DNA of 64,000 bases from Nocardioides humilatus (GCF_008373755.1 NZ_VUJV01000001.1:992001-1056000), one strand, 5' to 3'; shown: positions 1-8,894, counted from the first letter of the stretch. Notes: generated by a model from the letters alone, not told the origin. Program-made: numbers and translations.

Positions 1-1
1 C

Positions 2-1330
2 GAACGCTTCAAGGCGCCGCTGCGCGCCGCGCTCACCGAGCTGGGCTGCGAGATGGTCGAGGTCGACCAGACCGAGATGTACCGCGCGGGCACCTACCGC
101 GAGCAGGTCCTCACCGCAGTCCGCAAGCGCGGCGAGATCGACACCGTCATGGCGCGCTACCGGACCAAGAAGGTCGAGGGCGCGGAGCCCGACGAGGCAG
201 ACGACGCCGAGGACGAGGGCCACGGTGCCACCGAGGACCTCGCGCGGTTCCCCTTCAAGCCCTACTGCCGCGGCTGCGGTCGCGACACGGTGACCCTGAC
301 GTCGTACGACGACGACACGACCGACCTCGCCTACACCTGTGACGTCTGCGGTGAGTCCCACGTGACCAACCTGGCGACGCAGGACGAGGGCAAGCTGGTC
401 TGGAAGGTCGACTGGCCGATGCGCTGGACCTTCGAGGGCGTGCACTTCGAGCCCGGCGGCGTCGACCACGCCAGCCCTGGCTCGTCCTACACGGTCGGCA
501 AGGAGATCGTCGGCCCGATCTTCGGCGGCTCGGCTCCGTCCTTCGTCGGCTACTCCTTCGTGGGCGTCGCGGGCATGCCCAAGATGTCGTCGTCGAAGGG
601 CGGCGTGCCAACCGCGGCTGAGGCGCTGCGGATCCTCGAGGCGCCGATCCTGCGGTGGCTCTACGTACGGCGCCAGCCCAAGCAGGCGTTCAACGTCGAC
701 TTCGGCCAAGAGGTGCTGCGCCTCTACGACGAGTGGGACGCACTCACCAAGAAGGCGGCCATCCCCGAGAAGCGCGACGCCGCCGTCCTGGCCTGGGAGC
801 GCGCTTCCTCGACCGCTGCTGCCGGCGCCCTGCCCGTGCCGGCCGTCGTCGTGCCGTTCCGGATGCTCTCCTCGGTCGCCGACGTGACCGCCGGTTCGCG
901 GGAGATCACCGCGCGCACCGTCGGCGCCAGCGAGGCCGACCTGGAGCCCCGGCTCGCCAAGGCCGCCACCTGGATCACCGACTACGTCGACCCCGAGGAC
1001 CGCACCACCGTGCGCGACGCGGCCGACGCCGCGCGTCTCGGTGCGCTTTCGGCGGAGGAGAGCGGCTGGCTCACGCTGCTGCTCGAGCACCTGCCCGCCG
1101 ACTTCTCTGACGGCGATGCGCTCACCTCGGTCATCTACGGCGTGCCCAAGCTCGCCCTCGGACTCGGCCTGGATGACGCGCCGACCGACGAGGTGAAGGC
1201 CGGCCAGAAGGCCTTCTTCAAGCTCCTCTACGAGCTCCTCGTCGCCGCCGAGCGCGGTCCGCGGCTCCCGACGCTCTTCGCCGCCCTCGGGCCGGAGAAG
1301 ATCCGGGCGCTGCTCACGCCCTCGACCTGA
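2..1330 (+). CDS. lysS: Class I lysyl-tRNA synthetase, 5' end outside the window
   Basis: This enzyme charges tRNA-Lys with lysine in the cytoplasm. The reading frame is open from the first bases, so the N-terminus with the HIGH signature lies upstream of the window; the ATG at 53 is internal. What remains (about 443 residues) shows a zinc-knuckle-like CRGCG...CDVCG pair and the class I signature KMSSSKGG preceded by GYSFVGVAGMP, followed by a helical anticodon-binding C-terminus. This is the class I (archaeal-type) enzyme, not the usual bacterial class II LysRS; it is known from some actinobacteria, spirochaetes and alphaproteobacteria. The stop is followed after 1 bp by the convergent DUF3151 gene. 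Confidence 0.93.
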   Translation, partial: ERFKAPLRAALTELGCEMVEVDQTEMYRAGTYREQVLTAVRKRGEIDTVMARYRTKKVEGAEPDEADDAEDEGHGATEDLARFPFKPYCRGCGRDTVTLTSYDDDTTDLAYTCDVCGESHVTNLATQDEGKLVWKVDWPMRWTFEGVHFEPGGVDHASPGSSYTVGKEIVGPIFGGSAPSFVGYSFVGVAGMPKMSSSKGGVPTAAEALRILEAPILRWLYVRRQPKQAFNVDFGQEVLRLYDEWDALTKKAAIPEKRDAAVLAWERASSTAAAGALPVPAVVVPFRMLSSVADVTAGSREITARTVGASEADLEPRLAKAATWITDYVDPEDRTTVRDAADAARLGALSAEESGWLTLLLEHLPADFSDGDALTSVIYGVPKLALGLGLDDAPTDEVKAGQKAFFKLLYELLVAAERGPRLPTLFAALGPEKIRALLTPST

Positions 1331-1331
1331 G

Positions 1332-1745
1332 TCAGCCGAGAAGCTCTTCCGCCGCGGTCGCGCTGGAGTCGCGGAGGAAGGTCGAGCAGCGCTCCCACTC
1401 GTCGGTCTCGCCGATGGCGCGAGCCGCCTTGGCGAGGAGGGCGAGGCAGCGGAGGAAGCCGCGGTTGGGCTCGTGCTCCCACGGCACCGGGCCGTTGCCC
1501 TTCCACCCGTTGCGCCGCAGCGTGTCGAGCGAGCGGTGGTAGCCCACGCGGGCGTAGGCGTAGACCGTGACGTCGTCGGCGCCGGCGGCGACCGCGGCGT
1601 CGGCGAAGGTCGCCCACGCGAGGGGCGAGGCCGGGAAGCGGCGTACGACGGCGGCCGGGTCCTCCCCCGCAGTCACCGCTTCCGTGGCGGGATCGACGGG
1701 AAGGTGGGTGGGGGGCGGGCCGGCCATCAGGTCCACGTGACTCAT
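1332..1745 (-). CDS. DUF3151 family protein
   Basis: A 137-residue cytoplasmic protein of the actinobacterial DUF3151 family, whose function is not established. I recognise the family from the central VYAYARVGYHRSLDTLRR segment and the following GWKGNGPVPW and HEPNRGFLRCLALL blocks. The start chosen is the ATG at 1745 (MSHVDLMAG), because upstream codons run into the promoter region of the divergent MFS gene and the family normally begins here. It converges tail to tail with the lysyl-tRNA synthetase gene. No cofactor motif or membrane segment is visible. Confidence 0.85.
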   Translation of the reverse strand: MSHVDLMAGPPPTHLPVDPATEAVTAGEDPAAVVRRFPASPLAWATFADAAVAAGADDVTVYAYARVGYHRSLDTLRRNGWKGNGPVPWEHEPNRGFLRCLALLAKAARAIGETDEWERCSTFLRDSSATAAEELLG

Positions 1746-1780
1746 GCCTCCACCCTGCCAGACGCCCCCGCAGAGGAAAT

Positions 1781-1794
1781 CAGTGGAATCACTG
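1781..1794. promoter_or_regulatory. Inverted repeat CAGTG-GAAT-CACTG in the divergent MFS/DUF3151 promoter
   Basis: A perfect 5-bp inverted repeat with a 4-bp spacer lies between the divergent DUF3151 start (1745) and the MFS exporter start (about 1821). Its place suggests an operator for an exporter regulator, but no regulator gene adjoins it, so the role is inferred. Confidence 0.35.
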
Positions 1795-1820
1795 TCGTGG
1801 CCGAGTGGTTGACTCGTCCC

Positions 1821-3350
1821 GTGACCACCAGCGAGAGCAACGCCGCGCCGCCGACCGAGAAGGACCCGTGGCCGGCACTGTGGGCCCTGGTCCTCGGGTT
1901 CTTCATGATCATGGTCGACACGACGATCGTGACCGTCGCGACGCCGGCGATCATCGAAGACCTCCATGCCGAGGTCAACTCGGTGGTCTGGGTGACCAGC
2001 GCCTACCTGCTCGCCTACGCCGTGCCGGTGCTCATCACGGGTCGGCTCGGTGACCGCTTCGGTCCCAAGAACCTCTACCTCGTCGGCATGGTGGTGTTCA
2101 CCCTCGCCAGCCTCGCGTGCGGCCTGACGTCGACGATCGAGGGCCTGATCATCGCGCGGGTGGTCCAGGGCCTCGGTGCCTCCTGCATCACCCCGCAGAC
2201 GATGGCGATCATCACCCGGATCTTCCCGGCCGAGCGTCGCGGCCAGGCGATGGCGCTGTGGGGCGCGACCGCCGGCGTCGCGATCCTGGTCGGACCGCTG
2301 CTCGGCGGCATCCTGGTCGACTCGCTCAGCTGGGAGTGGATCTTCTTCGTCAACATCCCCGTCGGCATCATCGCCTTCGGGATGGGCGTGCGGCTGCTGC
2401 CCGCCCTCGAGAAGCACCAGCACGCCTTCGACTGGCTCGGTGTCGTGCTGAGCGGCGTCGGCATGTTCTTGCTGGTGTTCGGCATCCAGGAGGGCCACCA
2501 GTACGACTGGGGCACCGTCACCGGCGGCATCACCGTGCCCGAGCTCATCGGCGGTGGCCTCGTCGTGCTGACGGCCTTCGTGGTCTGGCAGCACTTCAAC
2601 AAGCAGGAGCCGCTGGTGCCGTTGCGGCTCTTCCGTGACCGCAACTTCTCGCTGGCCAACATCGGCATCACCGTCATCAGCTTCACGTTCACCGCACTCG
2701 GCTTCCCGCTGATGCTCTACGCCCAGCTGGTGCGGGGGCTCACGCCCACCGAGGCAGCACTGCTGATGGTGCCCATGGCGCTGATGTCGATCATCCTGGC
2801 GCCGATCGTCGGCAAGCTGACCGACCAGGTCCATCCGCGCTTCCTCATCGGCGCCGGGTTCGCCGTCGTGGGCGTGAGCTTCTTGTGGCTGGTCCAGGGC
2901 GTCACGCCCGACTCGGCGGCGTGGCAGATCGTGGCTCCGATGGCACTGATGGGTGCCGGCAGCGCGGCGATCTGGGCGCCGCTGACGGCCACCGCGACCC
3001 GCAACCTGCCGCTCGACCTGGCCGGCGCAGGCTCGGGTGTCTACAACGCGGCTCGCCAGGTGGGCGCAGTGATCGGCGCTGCCGCGATCGCAGTGCTGAT
3101 GGACAGCCGGCTCGCCGCCAACGGACTGACCTTCGACCCGTCGGCAGCGCCGGAGGGCGCGGCGTCCGGGCTGCCGCCGCAGGCCTTCGACCCGTTCAGT
3201 ACGGCGATGGGCCAGTCGATCCTGATCGCGCCGGCGGTGATCCTCCTCGGCCTTGCCGCGGTGCTGATGTTCGAGCGGCCACGCCATGCCGGTTTCGGCC
3301 ACGAGGCTCCGACCGCCGCGTCCGCGGTGCCGGCAGCGCCCGCGGAGTGA
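1821..3350 (+). CDS. DHA2-type MFS drug/proton antiporter
   Basis: A 14-helix major facilitator of the EmrB/QacA (DHA2) type that likely exports hydrophobic compounds using the proton gradient. Visible hallmarks are the first helix with the MVDTTIVTVATPAI motif, motif A (GRLGDRFGPKN) in the first cytoplasmic loop, and the motif C-like antiporter segment GVAILVGPLLGG near residue 160. Length is about 509 residues, normal for the family. The start is uncertain: GTG at 1821 (VTTSES) fits family length, but GTG at 1797 and TTG at 1809 are in frame. The methyltransferase gene follows after 6 bp, so the two are probably cotranscribed. Substrate cannot be read from sequence. Confidence 0.9.
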   Translation: MTTSESNAAPPTEKDPWPALWALVLGFFMIMVDTTIVTVATPAIIEDLHAEVNSVVWVTSAYLLAYAVPVLITGRLGDRFGPKNLYLVGMVVFTLASLACGLTSTIEGLIIARVVQGLGASCITPQTMAIITRIFPAERRGQAMALWGATAGVAILVGPLLGGILVDSLSWEWIFFVNIPVGIIAFGMGVRLLPALEKHQHAFDWLGVVLSGVGMFLLVFGIQEGHQYDWGTVTGGITVPELIGGGLVVLTAFVVWQHFNKQEPLVPLRLFRDRNFSLANIGITVISFTFTALGFPLMLYAQLVRGLTPTEAALLMVPMALMSIILAPIVGKLTDQVHPRFLIGAGFAVVGVSFLWLVQGVTPDSAAWQIVAPMALMGAGSAAIWAPLTATATRNLPLDLAGAGSGVYNAARQVGAVIGAAAIAVLMDSRLAANGLTFDPSAAPEGAASGLPPQAFDPFSTAMGQSILIAPAVILLGLAAVLMFERPRHAGFGHEAPTAASAVPAAPAE

Positions 3351-3356
3351 CCCGTC

Positions 3357-3965
3357 GTGAACCCCTACGACCGCTACCTCCTGCCGTGGATCATCGACAA
3401 GGCCTGCGGCACCGGTCCGATCCAGAAGAAGCGGAGCACGCTCGTGCCGCGCGCCCACGGGCGCGTGCTCGAGGTCGGCGTCGGGACCGGGCACAACCTG
3501 CCCTTCTACGACGCCGACCGGGTGAGCGAGGTGATCGCCCTCGACCCCGCTGAGCAGATGCACCGGCGGGCGCGGGCGCGCGCGGCGGAGTCCGGGATCG
3601 ACGTACGGGTGCTCGGCCTGCCGGCCGAGACCATCCCGCTCGATGACGACGAGGTCGACACCGTGGTCATGACGTTCACGCTGTGCACGATCCCCGACCC
3701 GACAACGGCACTCGCCGAGATGCGGCGCGTGCTCAAGCCGGGCGGCGAACTGCTGTTCTGCGAGCACGGCGCAGCGCCCGACGCCGACGTCCAGAAGTGG
3801 CAGCGCCGCCTCAACCCGATCCAGAACCGGGTGGGCGGTGGCTGCAACATCAACCGCGACATCTCCGGGCTGATCGGACAGTCCTTCGAGATCGCCGAGC
3901 TTGACGAGGGTTACTCCCCCGGCCCGAAGTTCGCGTCCTACCTCTACTACGGCGCTGCTAACTGA
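3357..3965 (+). CDS. Class I SAM-dependent methyltransferase
   Basis: A 202-residue methyltransferase with the Rossmann SAM site VLEVGVGTGHNLPFY at residues 37-51, the acidic ribose-binding ALDPAEQM strand, and the LKPGGELLFCEH post-motif. It resembles the Methyltransf_11 group that includes small-molecule and phospholipid methylases; the substrate is unknown. The start is the GTG at 3357, 6 bp after the MFS stop, suggesting an operon. The last 8 bp overlap the 3' end of the convergent gene at 3958. Confidence 0.88.
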   Translation: MNPYDRYLLPWIIDKACGTGPIQKKRSTLVPRAHGRVLEVGVGTGHNLPFYDADRVSEVIALDPAEQMHRRARARAAESGIDVRVLGLPAETIPLDDDEVDTVVMTFTLCTIPDPTTALAEMRRVLKPGGELLFCEHGAAPDADVQKWQRRLNPIQNRVGGGCNINRDISGLIGQSFEIAELDEGYSPGPKFASYLYYGAAN

Positions 3966-4431
3966 CGTCCTGAGCAATGGGTGGGCGGCCGACGCGCGTG
4001 AGAGATCCGACGTCGACCGGTTCCTTGCCGCCAGCCTCTACTGAGGTGCGACTGACCCACAGGATGCCGTTGGCGGTCTCCGCCCGGACCTGGATGTCGA
4101 CCCACCTGTCTGAGGAGAGAAAGCCCGCGGGCAGCGCAGTGAGGTTCGCCTGCACCTCGAACTGCGAGGAACGGTCCACGATCACCACTGGCAGCTCGAC
4201 CGTCTCGACGACCTCGCCGACTTCCGCCTCAGCGGCGCGGGCGAACGCTCGGATCGTTGTCGCACCAGCGGGCGCCGTGCCGCGCAGGATTGCGGTCGCA
4301 TCGACGGTGGCGGAGCTGACGACGCCGCCGACGAGGGGGTCGCGCCTGGCCTCGCCTCCCGCGACAAGGACCGCCAGCAGGACGACTCCGCACGTTCCGA
4401 CAACAGCCAGGACAACAATCAGACGCTTCAT
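3958..4431 (-). CDS. Membrane-anchored hypothetical protein
   Basis: A 157-residue protein not recognised as a member of a named family. It begins MKRLIVVLAVVGTCG and carries a single N-terminal hydrophobic segment (residues 3-25) that is a signal anchor, followed by a beta-rich extracytoplasmic domain of about 125 residues without cysteines. The ATG at 4431 has a GGGAGG ribosome site 7 bp upstream; longer in-frame extensions lack one. It overlaps the convergent methyltransferase gene by 8 bp at the 3' end. Confidence 0.7.
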   Translation of the reverse strand: MKRLIVVLAVVGTCGVVLLAVLVAGGEARRDPLVGGVVSSATVDATAILRGTAPAGATTIRAFARAAEAEVGEVVETVELPVVIVDRSSQFEVQANLTALPAGFLSSDRWVDIQVRAETANGILWVSRTSVEAGGKEPVDVGSLTRVGRPPIAQDVS

Positions 4432-4552
4432 TTGGAACCTCCCGAGGATGTGCGCACACCCTACGGGCAAGTCCCAATTAGAATCAAGGCTCGCGCCGTC
4501 TATCCACCAACCCCGGGAAGACTCGGTCAGCGGACCCCGCGACGAGCAGACG

Positions 4553-5584
4553 TCAGCCGATCGTCGTACCGGCGGAGCGCAGGTTCTCGCAGGCCTCGAC
4601 GACGCGGGCGGCCATGCCGGCCTCGGCGGCCTTGCCCCAGGCACGCGGGTCGTAGGCCTTCTTGTCTCCGACCTCGCCGTCGACCTTCAGGACGCCGTCG
4701 TAGTTGTTGAACATGTGGGCGGCGGCGGGGCGGGTGAAGGCGTACTGGGTGTCGGTGTCGACGTTCATCTTCACGACGCCGTAGTCGACGGCCGCGCCGA
4801 TCTCCTCGGCGGTCGAGCCCGAGCCGCCGTGGAAGACCAGGTCGAAGGGCTTCGCGTCGGCCGCGAGGCCGAGCTCCTTGATGACCGCCTCCTGGGCGGC
4901 CTTGAGGATCTCGGGACGGAGCTTGACGTTGCCAGGCTTGTAGACGCCGTGGACGTTGCCGAAGGTGAGGGCCGTCATGTAGCGGCCCTTCTCGCCGATG
5001 CCGAGCGCGCGCACGGTAGCCAGAGCGTCCTCGGGGGTCGTGTAGAGCTTCTCGTCGATCGCGCCGACGATGCCGTCCTCCTCGCCACCGACGACGCCGA
5101 CCTCGATCTCGAGGATCACCTTGGCGGCCGCCGACTTGGCGAGCAGCTCCTCGGCGATCTGGAGGTTCTCGTCGAGCGGCACGGCCGAGCCGTCCCACAT
5201 GTGCGACTGGAAGAGCGGGTCCTCACCGCGGGCCACGCGCTCGGCCGAGGCGGCGAGCAGCGGGCGGACGAAGCCGTCGAGCTTGTCCTTGGGGCAGTGG
5301 TCGGTGTGGAGGGCGATGTTGACCGAGTAGCTCTTGGCCACCTCGGCGGCGTAGGCCGCGAAGGCGAGCGAGCCGGTGACCATGTTCTTGATCGACGGGC
5401 CGGAGAGATACTCGGCGCCGCCGGTCGAGATCTGGATGATGCCGTCAGAGCCGGCGTCGGCGAAGCCCTTAAGGGCCGCGTTGAGGGTCTGCGACGACGA
5501 CACGTTGATGGCCGGGAAGGCGAAGGCTCCGGCCTTCGCGGCGTCCAGCATCTCGGCGTACTTGTCGGGGGTGGCGATCGGCAT
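4553..5584 (-). CDS. fbaA: Class II fructose-bisphosphate aldolase
   Basis: Zinc-dependent aldolase of glycolysis/gluconeogenesis that interconverts fructose 1,6-bisphosphate with dihydroxyacetone phosphate and glyceraldehyde 3-phosphate. The 343-residue protein starts MPIATPDKY and shows the HTDHCPKDK metal-binding motif near residue 100, the EIEVGVVGGEEDG segment, the metal-ligand histidine in GNVHGVYKPGN, and the HGGSGS phosphate-binding loop followed by KMNVDTDTQ. This is the long class II-B type usual for actinobacteria. The ATG at 5584 fits the family start; an upstream ATG at 5605 would add seven residues. It is transcribed alone. Confidence 0.96.
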   Translation of the reverse strand: MPIATPDKYAEMLDAAKAGAFAFPAINVSSSQTLNAALKGFADAGSDGIIQISTGGAEYLSGPSIKNMVTGSLAFAAYAAEVAKSYSVNIALHTDHCPKDKLDGFVRPLLAASAERVARGEDPLFQSHMWDGSAVPLDENLQIAEELLAKSAAAKVILEIEVGVVGGEEDGIVGAIDEKLYTTPEDALATVRALGIGEKGRYMTALTFGNVHGVYKPGNVKLRPEILKAAQEAVIKELGLAADAKPFDLVFHGGSGSTAEEIGAAVDYGVVKMNVDTDTQYAFTRPAAAHMFNNYDGVLKVDGEVGDKKAYDPRAWGKAAEAGMAARVVEACENLRSAGTTIG

Positions 5585-5724
5585 TGCTCCGCTGCTCCTG
5601 CTCACACGGGGGTCACTTCCTCGATCACCCTAATGCCGTACCAGATGGACGCCGACCTCGGGCAACCGATCAGACGGTCGCTCCGTATCCACGGGTGAGC
5701 CACACTCGACCCACGGAGGAACCC

Positions 5725-6636
5725 ATGCCCGACATCGCCGAGCAGCTCGATGCGGCCATCGGCATCGCGCCCGGCCCGGCGCCAGCGCTCGATCGCACGA
5801 TTGCCGAGGGCCGTCGCGCCCTGGGCCGGCGCCGGCTGAGCGTTGCGATCGGCGCCGTCGCGACGGCCGTCGTCATCGGCGGTACGGCGTGGGCGGTCTC
5901 GCCCGGCGACGGCGGGTCGAGCCGGAGCGACGCCCCCGGGTTCGGGAGCGCGACATCAGCCGCGCCCACACCGGCGCCGACGTCGCCCACGCCCAACGAC
6001 CTCCTGCCCGAGCTGCCCGACTGGCCCGGCCAGGACGCTGTGATGCTCGACGAAGCAGGAGGGTTGCTGGTCAAGCCGGGTTGGACGGTCACCGAACAGA
6101 TCGACGAGATCAACGGCCCCGGCACGCTGGCAGTCGAGGTCGTCAGGGGCGAACGACGCCAGTGGTTCCTGTTCGGCAAGGCCATGACCATCTCCAGCCT
6201 CCACGCCCCCTCCGAGGGCTACGCCACCTTCGACGAGTGGGTCGACGTCAACGGGCCGCTCATCGAGGGCAAGCGCGGCGGTGGCCAAGGCGACAACGCG
6301 GGCGGCTGGCCGGGCGAGCCGCGCGACGACCTGGTCCGCTTCATCCCGCGCTTCATCTCATCAGCCCGCGGCCTCGAACCGGTCAGCAGTGACGTCACGG
6401 TCGTCGACCAGGTCTTCAACCCCGATCTCGGGGAGTCGTTCGCGCCCTCGTCGAGGACCGGCGCCGCCGAGGTCCGCAAGGGCGACCAGAGCTGGTACGT
6501 CGTCGCGCGCCGCCCCGCCGACTTCATCGCCGTAGCAACCGATGTCGCCGAGCGGCGCTACGGCATCACCGACCTCGCCGGCTTCATCGCCTTCGCCCAG
6601 GAGCGTTACGCCGAGGGCGGCGGTGGGCTCCTGTGA
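5725..6636 (+). CDS. Single-pass membrane protein coupled to a sigma factor
   Basis: A 303-residue protein without a recognised family. Residues 1-35 are cytoplasmic and basic at the end (RRALGRRRL), residues 38-58 form one transmembrane helix, then a Ser/Thr/Pro-rich linker and a globular extracytoplasmic domain follow. A good ribosome site (GGAGG) precedes the ATG at 5725. Its stop overlaps the GTG of the sigma factor gene (GTGA), so the two are translationally coupled. This topology and coupling suggest a role as sigma-factor partner or anti-sigma factor, although no zinc-type anti-sigma motif (HxxxCxxC) is present. Confidence 0.75.
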   Translation: MPDIAEQLDAAIGIAPGPAPALDRTIAEGRRALGRRRLSVAIGAVATAVVIGGTAWAVSPGDGGSSRSDAPGFGSATSAAPTPAPTSPTPNDLLPELPDWPGQDAVMLDEAGGLLVKPGWTVTEQIDEINGPGTLAVEVVRGERRQWFLFGKAMTISSLHAPSEGYATFDEWVDVNGPLIEGKRGGGQGDNAGGWPGEPRDDLVRFIPRFISSARGLEPVSSDVTVVDQVFNPDLGESFAPSSRTGAAEVRKGDQSWYVVARRPADFIAVATDVAERRYGITDLAGFIAFAQERYAEGGGGLL

Positions 6637-7130
6637 GCCGTTCCGCCCGCGAGACGTCCTACGTCGACTACGTCACCGCCCGCCGTGAGCACCTGCGGCG
6701 GGTGGCCTATGCCCTGTGCGGCGACTGGCACCGCGCCGACGACCTGCTGCAGACCGCGCTGGTGAAGCTCTACGTCGCCTGGCCGCGCGTACGGCGCACC
6801 GGCAGCGAGGACGCCTACGTGCGCCGGATCCTCGTGCGCGCGAGCATCGACGAGTCGCGGCGCCCGTGGCGCCGCGAGCGACCGACCGACACACTCCCTG
6901 ACCGACCGGCGGCCGAGCCGACCAGCCCAGAGGACCGGTCGGAGCTCTTCGCCGCCCTCCAGGCCCTGCCGCCGCAGCAACGCGCGACCGTCGTGCTGCG
7001 CCACTGGCTCGGGCTGTCGGTCGCCGACACCGCTGCCGAGCTCGGGATCAGCGAGGGCACGGTCAAGAGCCACACCTCCCGCGGCCTGGCCGCACTCCGC
7101 GGCACGCTCGAACCCAGTGAGACCGGCTGA
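6633..7130 (+). CDS. SigE-family ECF RNA polymerase sigma factor
   Basis: A 165-residue group 4 sigma factor with region 2 (YALCGDWHRADDLLQTALVK) near residues 27-46 and region 4 (LPPQQRATVVLRHW through ISEGTVKSHTSRGLAALR) at residues 110-157. The pattern matches the actinobacterial SigE-family group. It starts at GTG 6633 in a 4-bp overlap with the preceding membrane-protein gene. The secreted eight-cysteine gene 84 bp downstream may be a target or operon member, but no promoter consensus could be confirmed. Confidence 0.92.
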   Translation: MSRSARETSYVDYVTARREHLRRVAYALCGDWHRADDLLQTALVKLYVAWPRVRRTGSEDAYVRRILVRASIDESRRPWRRERPTDTLPDRPAAEPTSPEDRSELFAALQALPPQQRATVVLRHWLGLSVADTAAELGISEGTVKSHTSRGLAALRGTLEPSETG

Positions 7131-7213
7131 CGAATTCTTTGCCGTTCCCGAGCGAAGTGTCGGCCCGAGGCTTTACCTTCGCTGCTCGACATCTCGACCC
7201 TGGGGGAACCTCC

Positions 7214-7957
7214 TTGAAGCTGCGACTCGGCGCCGCCGTACTTTCCGCTGCACTCATCTCGACGACCGCATTCACCACCGCCGCGCCGGCCACCGCCGGC
7301 CCCGGCACCGACGTCACCCCGCCCGAGGTGGGGACCTGCCACGACCTGACGTGGGAGGAGTACTACGCGAAGTTCGAGCCGGAGGCGGCAATCGACTGCG
7401 CGACCCGCCACACCTCGCTGACGGTCCGCGTCACGCAGTACGAGTCCGTGCCGGACGACTGGGGCCAGGTCATCACCGACGACTACACCCCGTGCCTGAA
7501 GGACGCCGTCACGGCGACCGGGGGCGACGCGGCGCAGTACCAGATGACCTCCTACAGCATCACCTTCTACCGCCCCACGCGCGCTCAGCAGCAGGCCGGA
7601 GCCGCGTGGCTGCGATGCGACGTGGTGCTCCGGGGCGGTCATGAGACCCTCGCCCCGATCCCCCAGGACGTCGTTCTCACGGGCCTGCGGCCGCCGGCCA
7701 ACGTGCGCAAGTGCCGCCTCGGCTCGGCCGCGGACTACGAGCTGACCGTGTGCACGCGTCGACACAAGTACGTCGCCTACACGACCGCTCACATGCGCGA
7801 CGACCGCTATCCCGGGGAGCGCGCGGCCAAGCGGTTCGCTGGCCGGAAGTGCAACGACCTGATCGGCGGCGCCCCGTTCGTCTACGAGTGGGTCCCTAAC
7901 AAGTTCTACTGGCGCGCCGGGCTCCGCAACGCCGTCTGCCTCCCGCTCGACGACTGA
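7214..7957 (+). CDS. Secreted eight-cysteine protein, septum-formation-like repeats (copy 1)
   Basis: A 247-residue exported protein starting at TTG 7214 behind GGGGGAACC, with a Sec signal peptide ending near AAPATAGPG. The mature part contains two copies of a motif like the actinobacterial Septum_form domain: PEVGTCHDL...CATRH and RKCRLG...TVCTRRHKY. Eight cysteines are spaced as in the adjacent paralogue and would form four disulfides outside the cell. Its role is unknown; Septum_form family members are poorly characterised cell-envelope proteins. The paralogue follows after 14 bp, so the pair probably arose by tandem duplication and is cotranscribed. Confidence 0.8.
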   Translation: MKLRLGAAVLSAALISTTAFTTAAPATAGPGTDVTPPEVGTCHDLTWEEYYAKFEPEAAIDCATRHTSLTVRVTQYESVPDDWGQVITDDYTPCLKDAVTATGGDAAQYQMTSYSITFYRPTRAQQQAGAAWLRCDVVLRGGHETLAPIPQDVVLTGLRPPANVRKCRLGSAADYELTVCTRRHKYVAYTTAHMRDDRYPGERAAKRFAGRKCNDLIGGAPFVYEWVPNKFYWRAGLRNAVCLPLDD

Positions 7958-7971
7958 CTCGGGGCCGCACG

Positions 7972-8718
7972 ATGAAGCTCCGCGTCGCCGCCGCCGGACT
8001 GATGACGGTGCTCGCTTCGCTGACGACGGCGACCGCGAGCCCAGCAGCGAGTGCCGGGACCGAACCTGACATCACCCCACCCGAGGTCGGGACCTGCCAC
8101 GACCTGCACCTCAGCGCTGCCTACGCCGACACCGATGATGAGCCGCCGGTCGCGTGCAGCCACCGGCACTCGACCTACACCTATGAGGTCGTGGTGCTCG
8201 ACGAGGCTCCGAACTGGTGGGACGACGACGCGATCAACGACATCGAGAGCAAGTACTGCATCCCGAAATACATCGAGACGCTCGGCGGGAACACCAAGCT
8301 GATCTGGCGATCGGCCTACTTCGCGAAGACGTTCCTCCCGACGACGGAGCAGCGACTCGCGGGGGCGACCTGGGTCCGGTGCGACATCGAGCTCGCTGGC
8401 GGCAACCGCCCGGCCTGGCTGCCCCAGGATCTCGCGCTGCCCGCCCTGCCCTTGCCCGACTCGTTGGCCCGCTGCCGCAACGGCTCCGATGCGGACTACA
8501 ACCTCACGGTGTGCGATCGGGGTCACCGCTACCGTGCCGTCGCCTCGATCAGCTACCCGCAGTCGACGTTCCCGGGCGCCAAGGACGCCCAGGCCTACGC
8601 GCTCAAGAAGTGCCGCCAGCGGATTCCTCGGCAGGCGTTCTATTACGAGTGGCCGCTGAAGACCTCGTGGCGGGCCGGGTTCCGGACTGCCATCTGCCTC
8701 AAGAAGACCAGCAACTGA
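7972..8718 (+). CDS. Secreted eight-cysteine protein, septum-formation-like repeats (copy 2)
   Basis: A 248-residue paralogue of the preceding gene. It shares the leader pattern MKLR...ASAG, the PEVGTCHDL block, the second-repeat TVCDRGHRY block and all eight cysteine positions (THC-type pairs at TCHDL, ACSHRH, YCIPKY, VRCDIE, RCRNG, TVCDRG, KCRQR, AICLKK). The start is the ATG at 7972, 14 bp after the first copy. The copies have diverged well outside the cysteine framework, so the duplication is not recent. Two hairpins follow the stop codon and probably terminate the transcript. Confidence 0.8.
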   Translation: MKLRVAAAGLMTVLASLTTATASPAASAGTEPDITPPEVGTCHDLHLSAAYADTDDEPPVACSHRHSTYTYEVVVLDEAPNWWDDDAINDIESKYCIPKYIETLGGNTKLIWRSAYFAKTFLPTTEQRLAGATWVRCDIELAGGNRPAWLPQDLALPALPLPDSLARCRNGSDADYNLTVCDRGHRYRAVASISYPQSTFPGAKDAQAYALKKCRQRIPRQAFYYEWPLKTSWRAGFRTAICLKKTSN

Positions 8719-8720
8719 AC

Positions 8721-8781
8721 GGGTCGCCCGACCCACAACCCGTAACCTCCGCACTCAGGAACACGTTTCACTTCTGAGTGC
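8721..8781 (+). terminator. Two hairpins after the secreted-paralogue pair
   Basis: GGGTC-GCCC-GACCC starts 3 bp after the stop codon, and a second perfect 8-bp inverted repeat, GCACTCAG (8751-8758) with CTGAGTGC (8774-8781), follows with a 15-nt loop. There is no long T run, as is common for actinobacterial terminators. Confidence 0.45.
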
Positions 8782-8894
8782 AGGGAACGGCTCGGACCTC
8801 CCTCAGGCGCCCACCCCCACGCCGCAGCACTCGAAGGCCGCACGCGACGGGCCGGCTCACCAAGGCAGGTGGTCGCGACGCCGTACAACGACCG

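Noticed and set aside
1332-3977. 881-residue open frame on the minus strand across the MFS and methyltransferase genes
   Set aside because: Only its C-terminal 137 residues (DUF3151) are a real protein. The rest is low-complexity His/Arg/Asp-rich translation antisense to two well-recognised genes, an effect of high GC.
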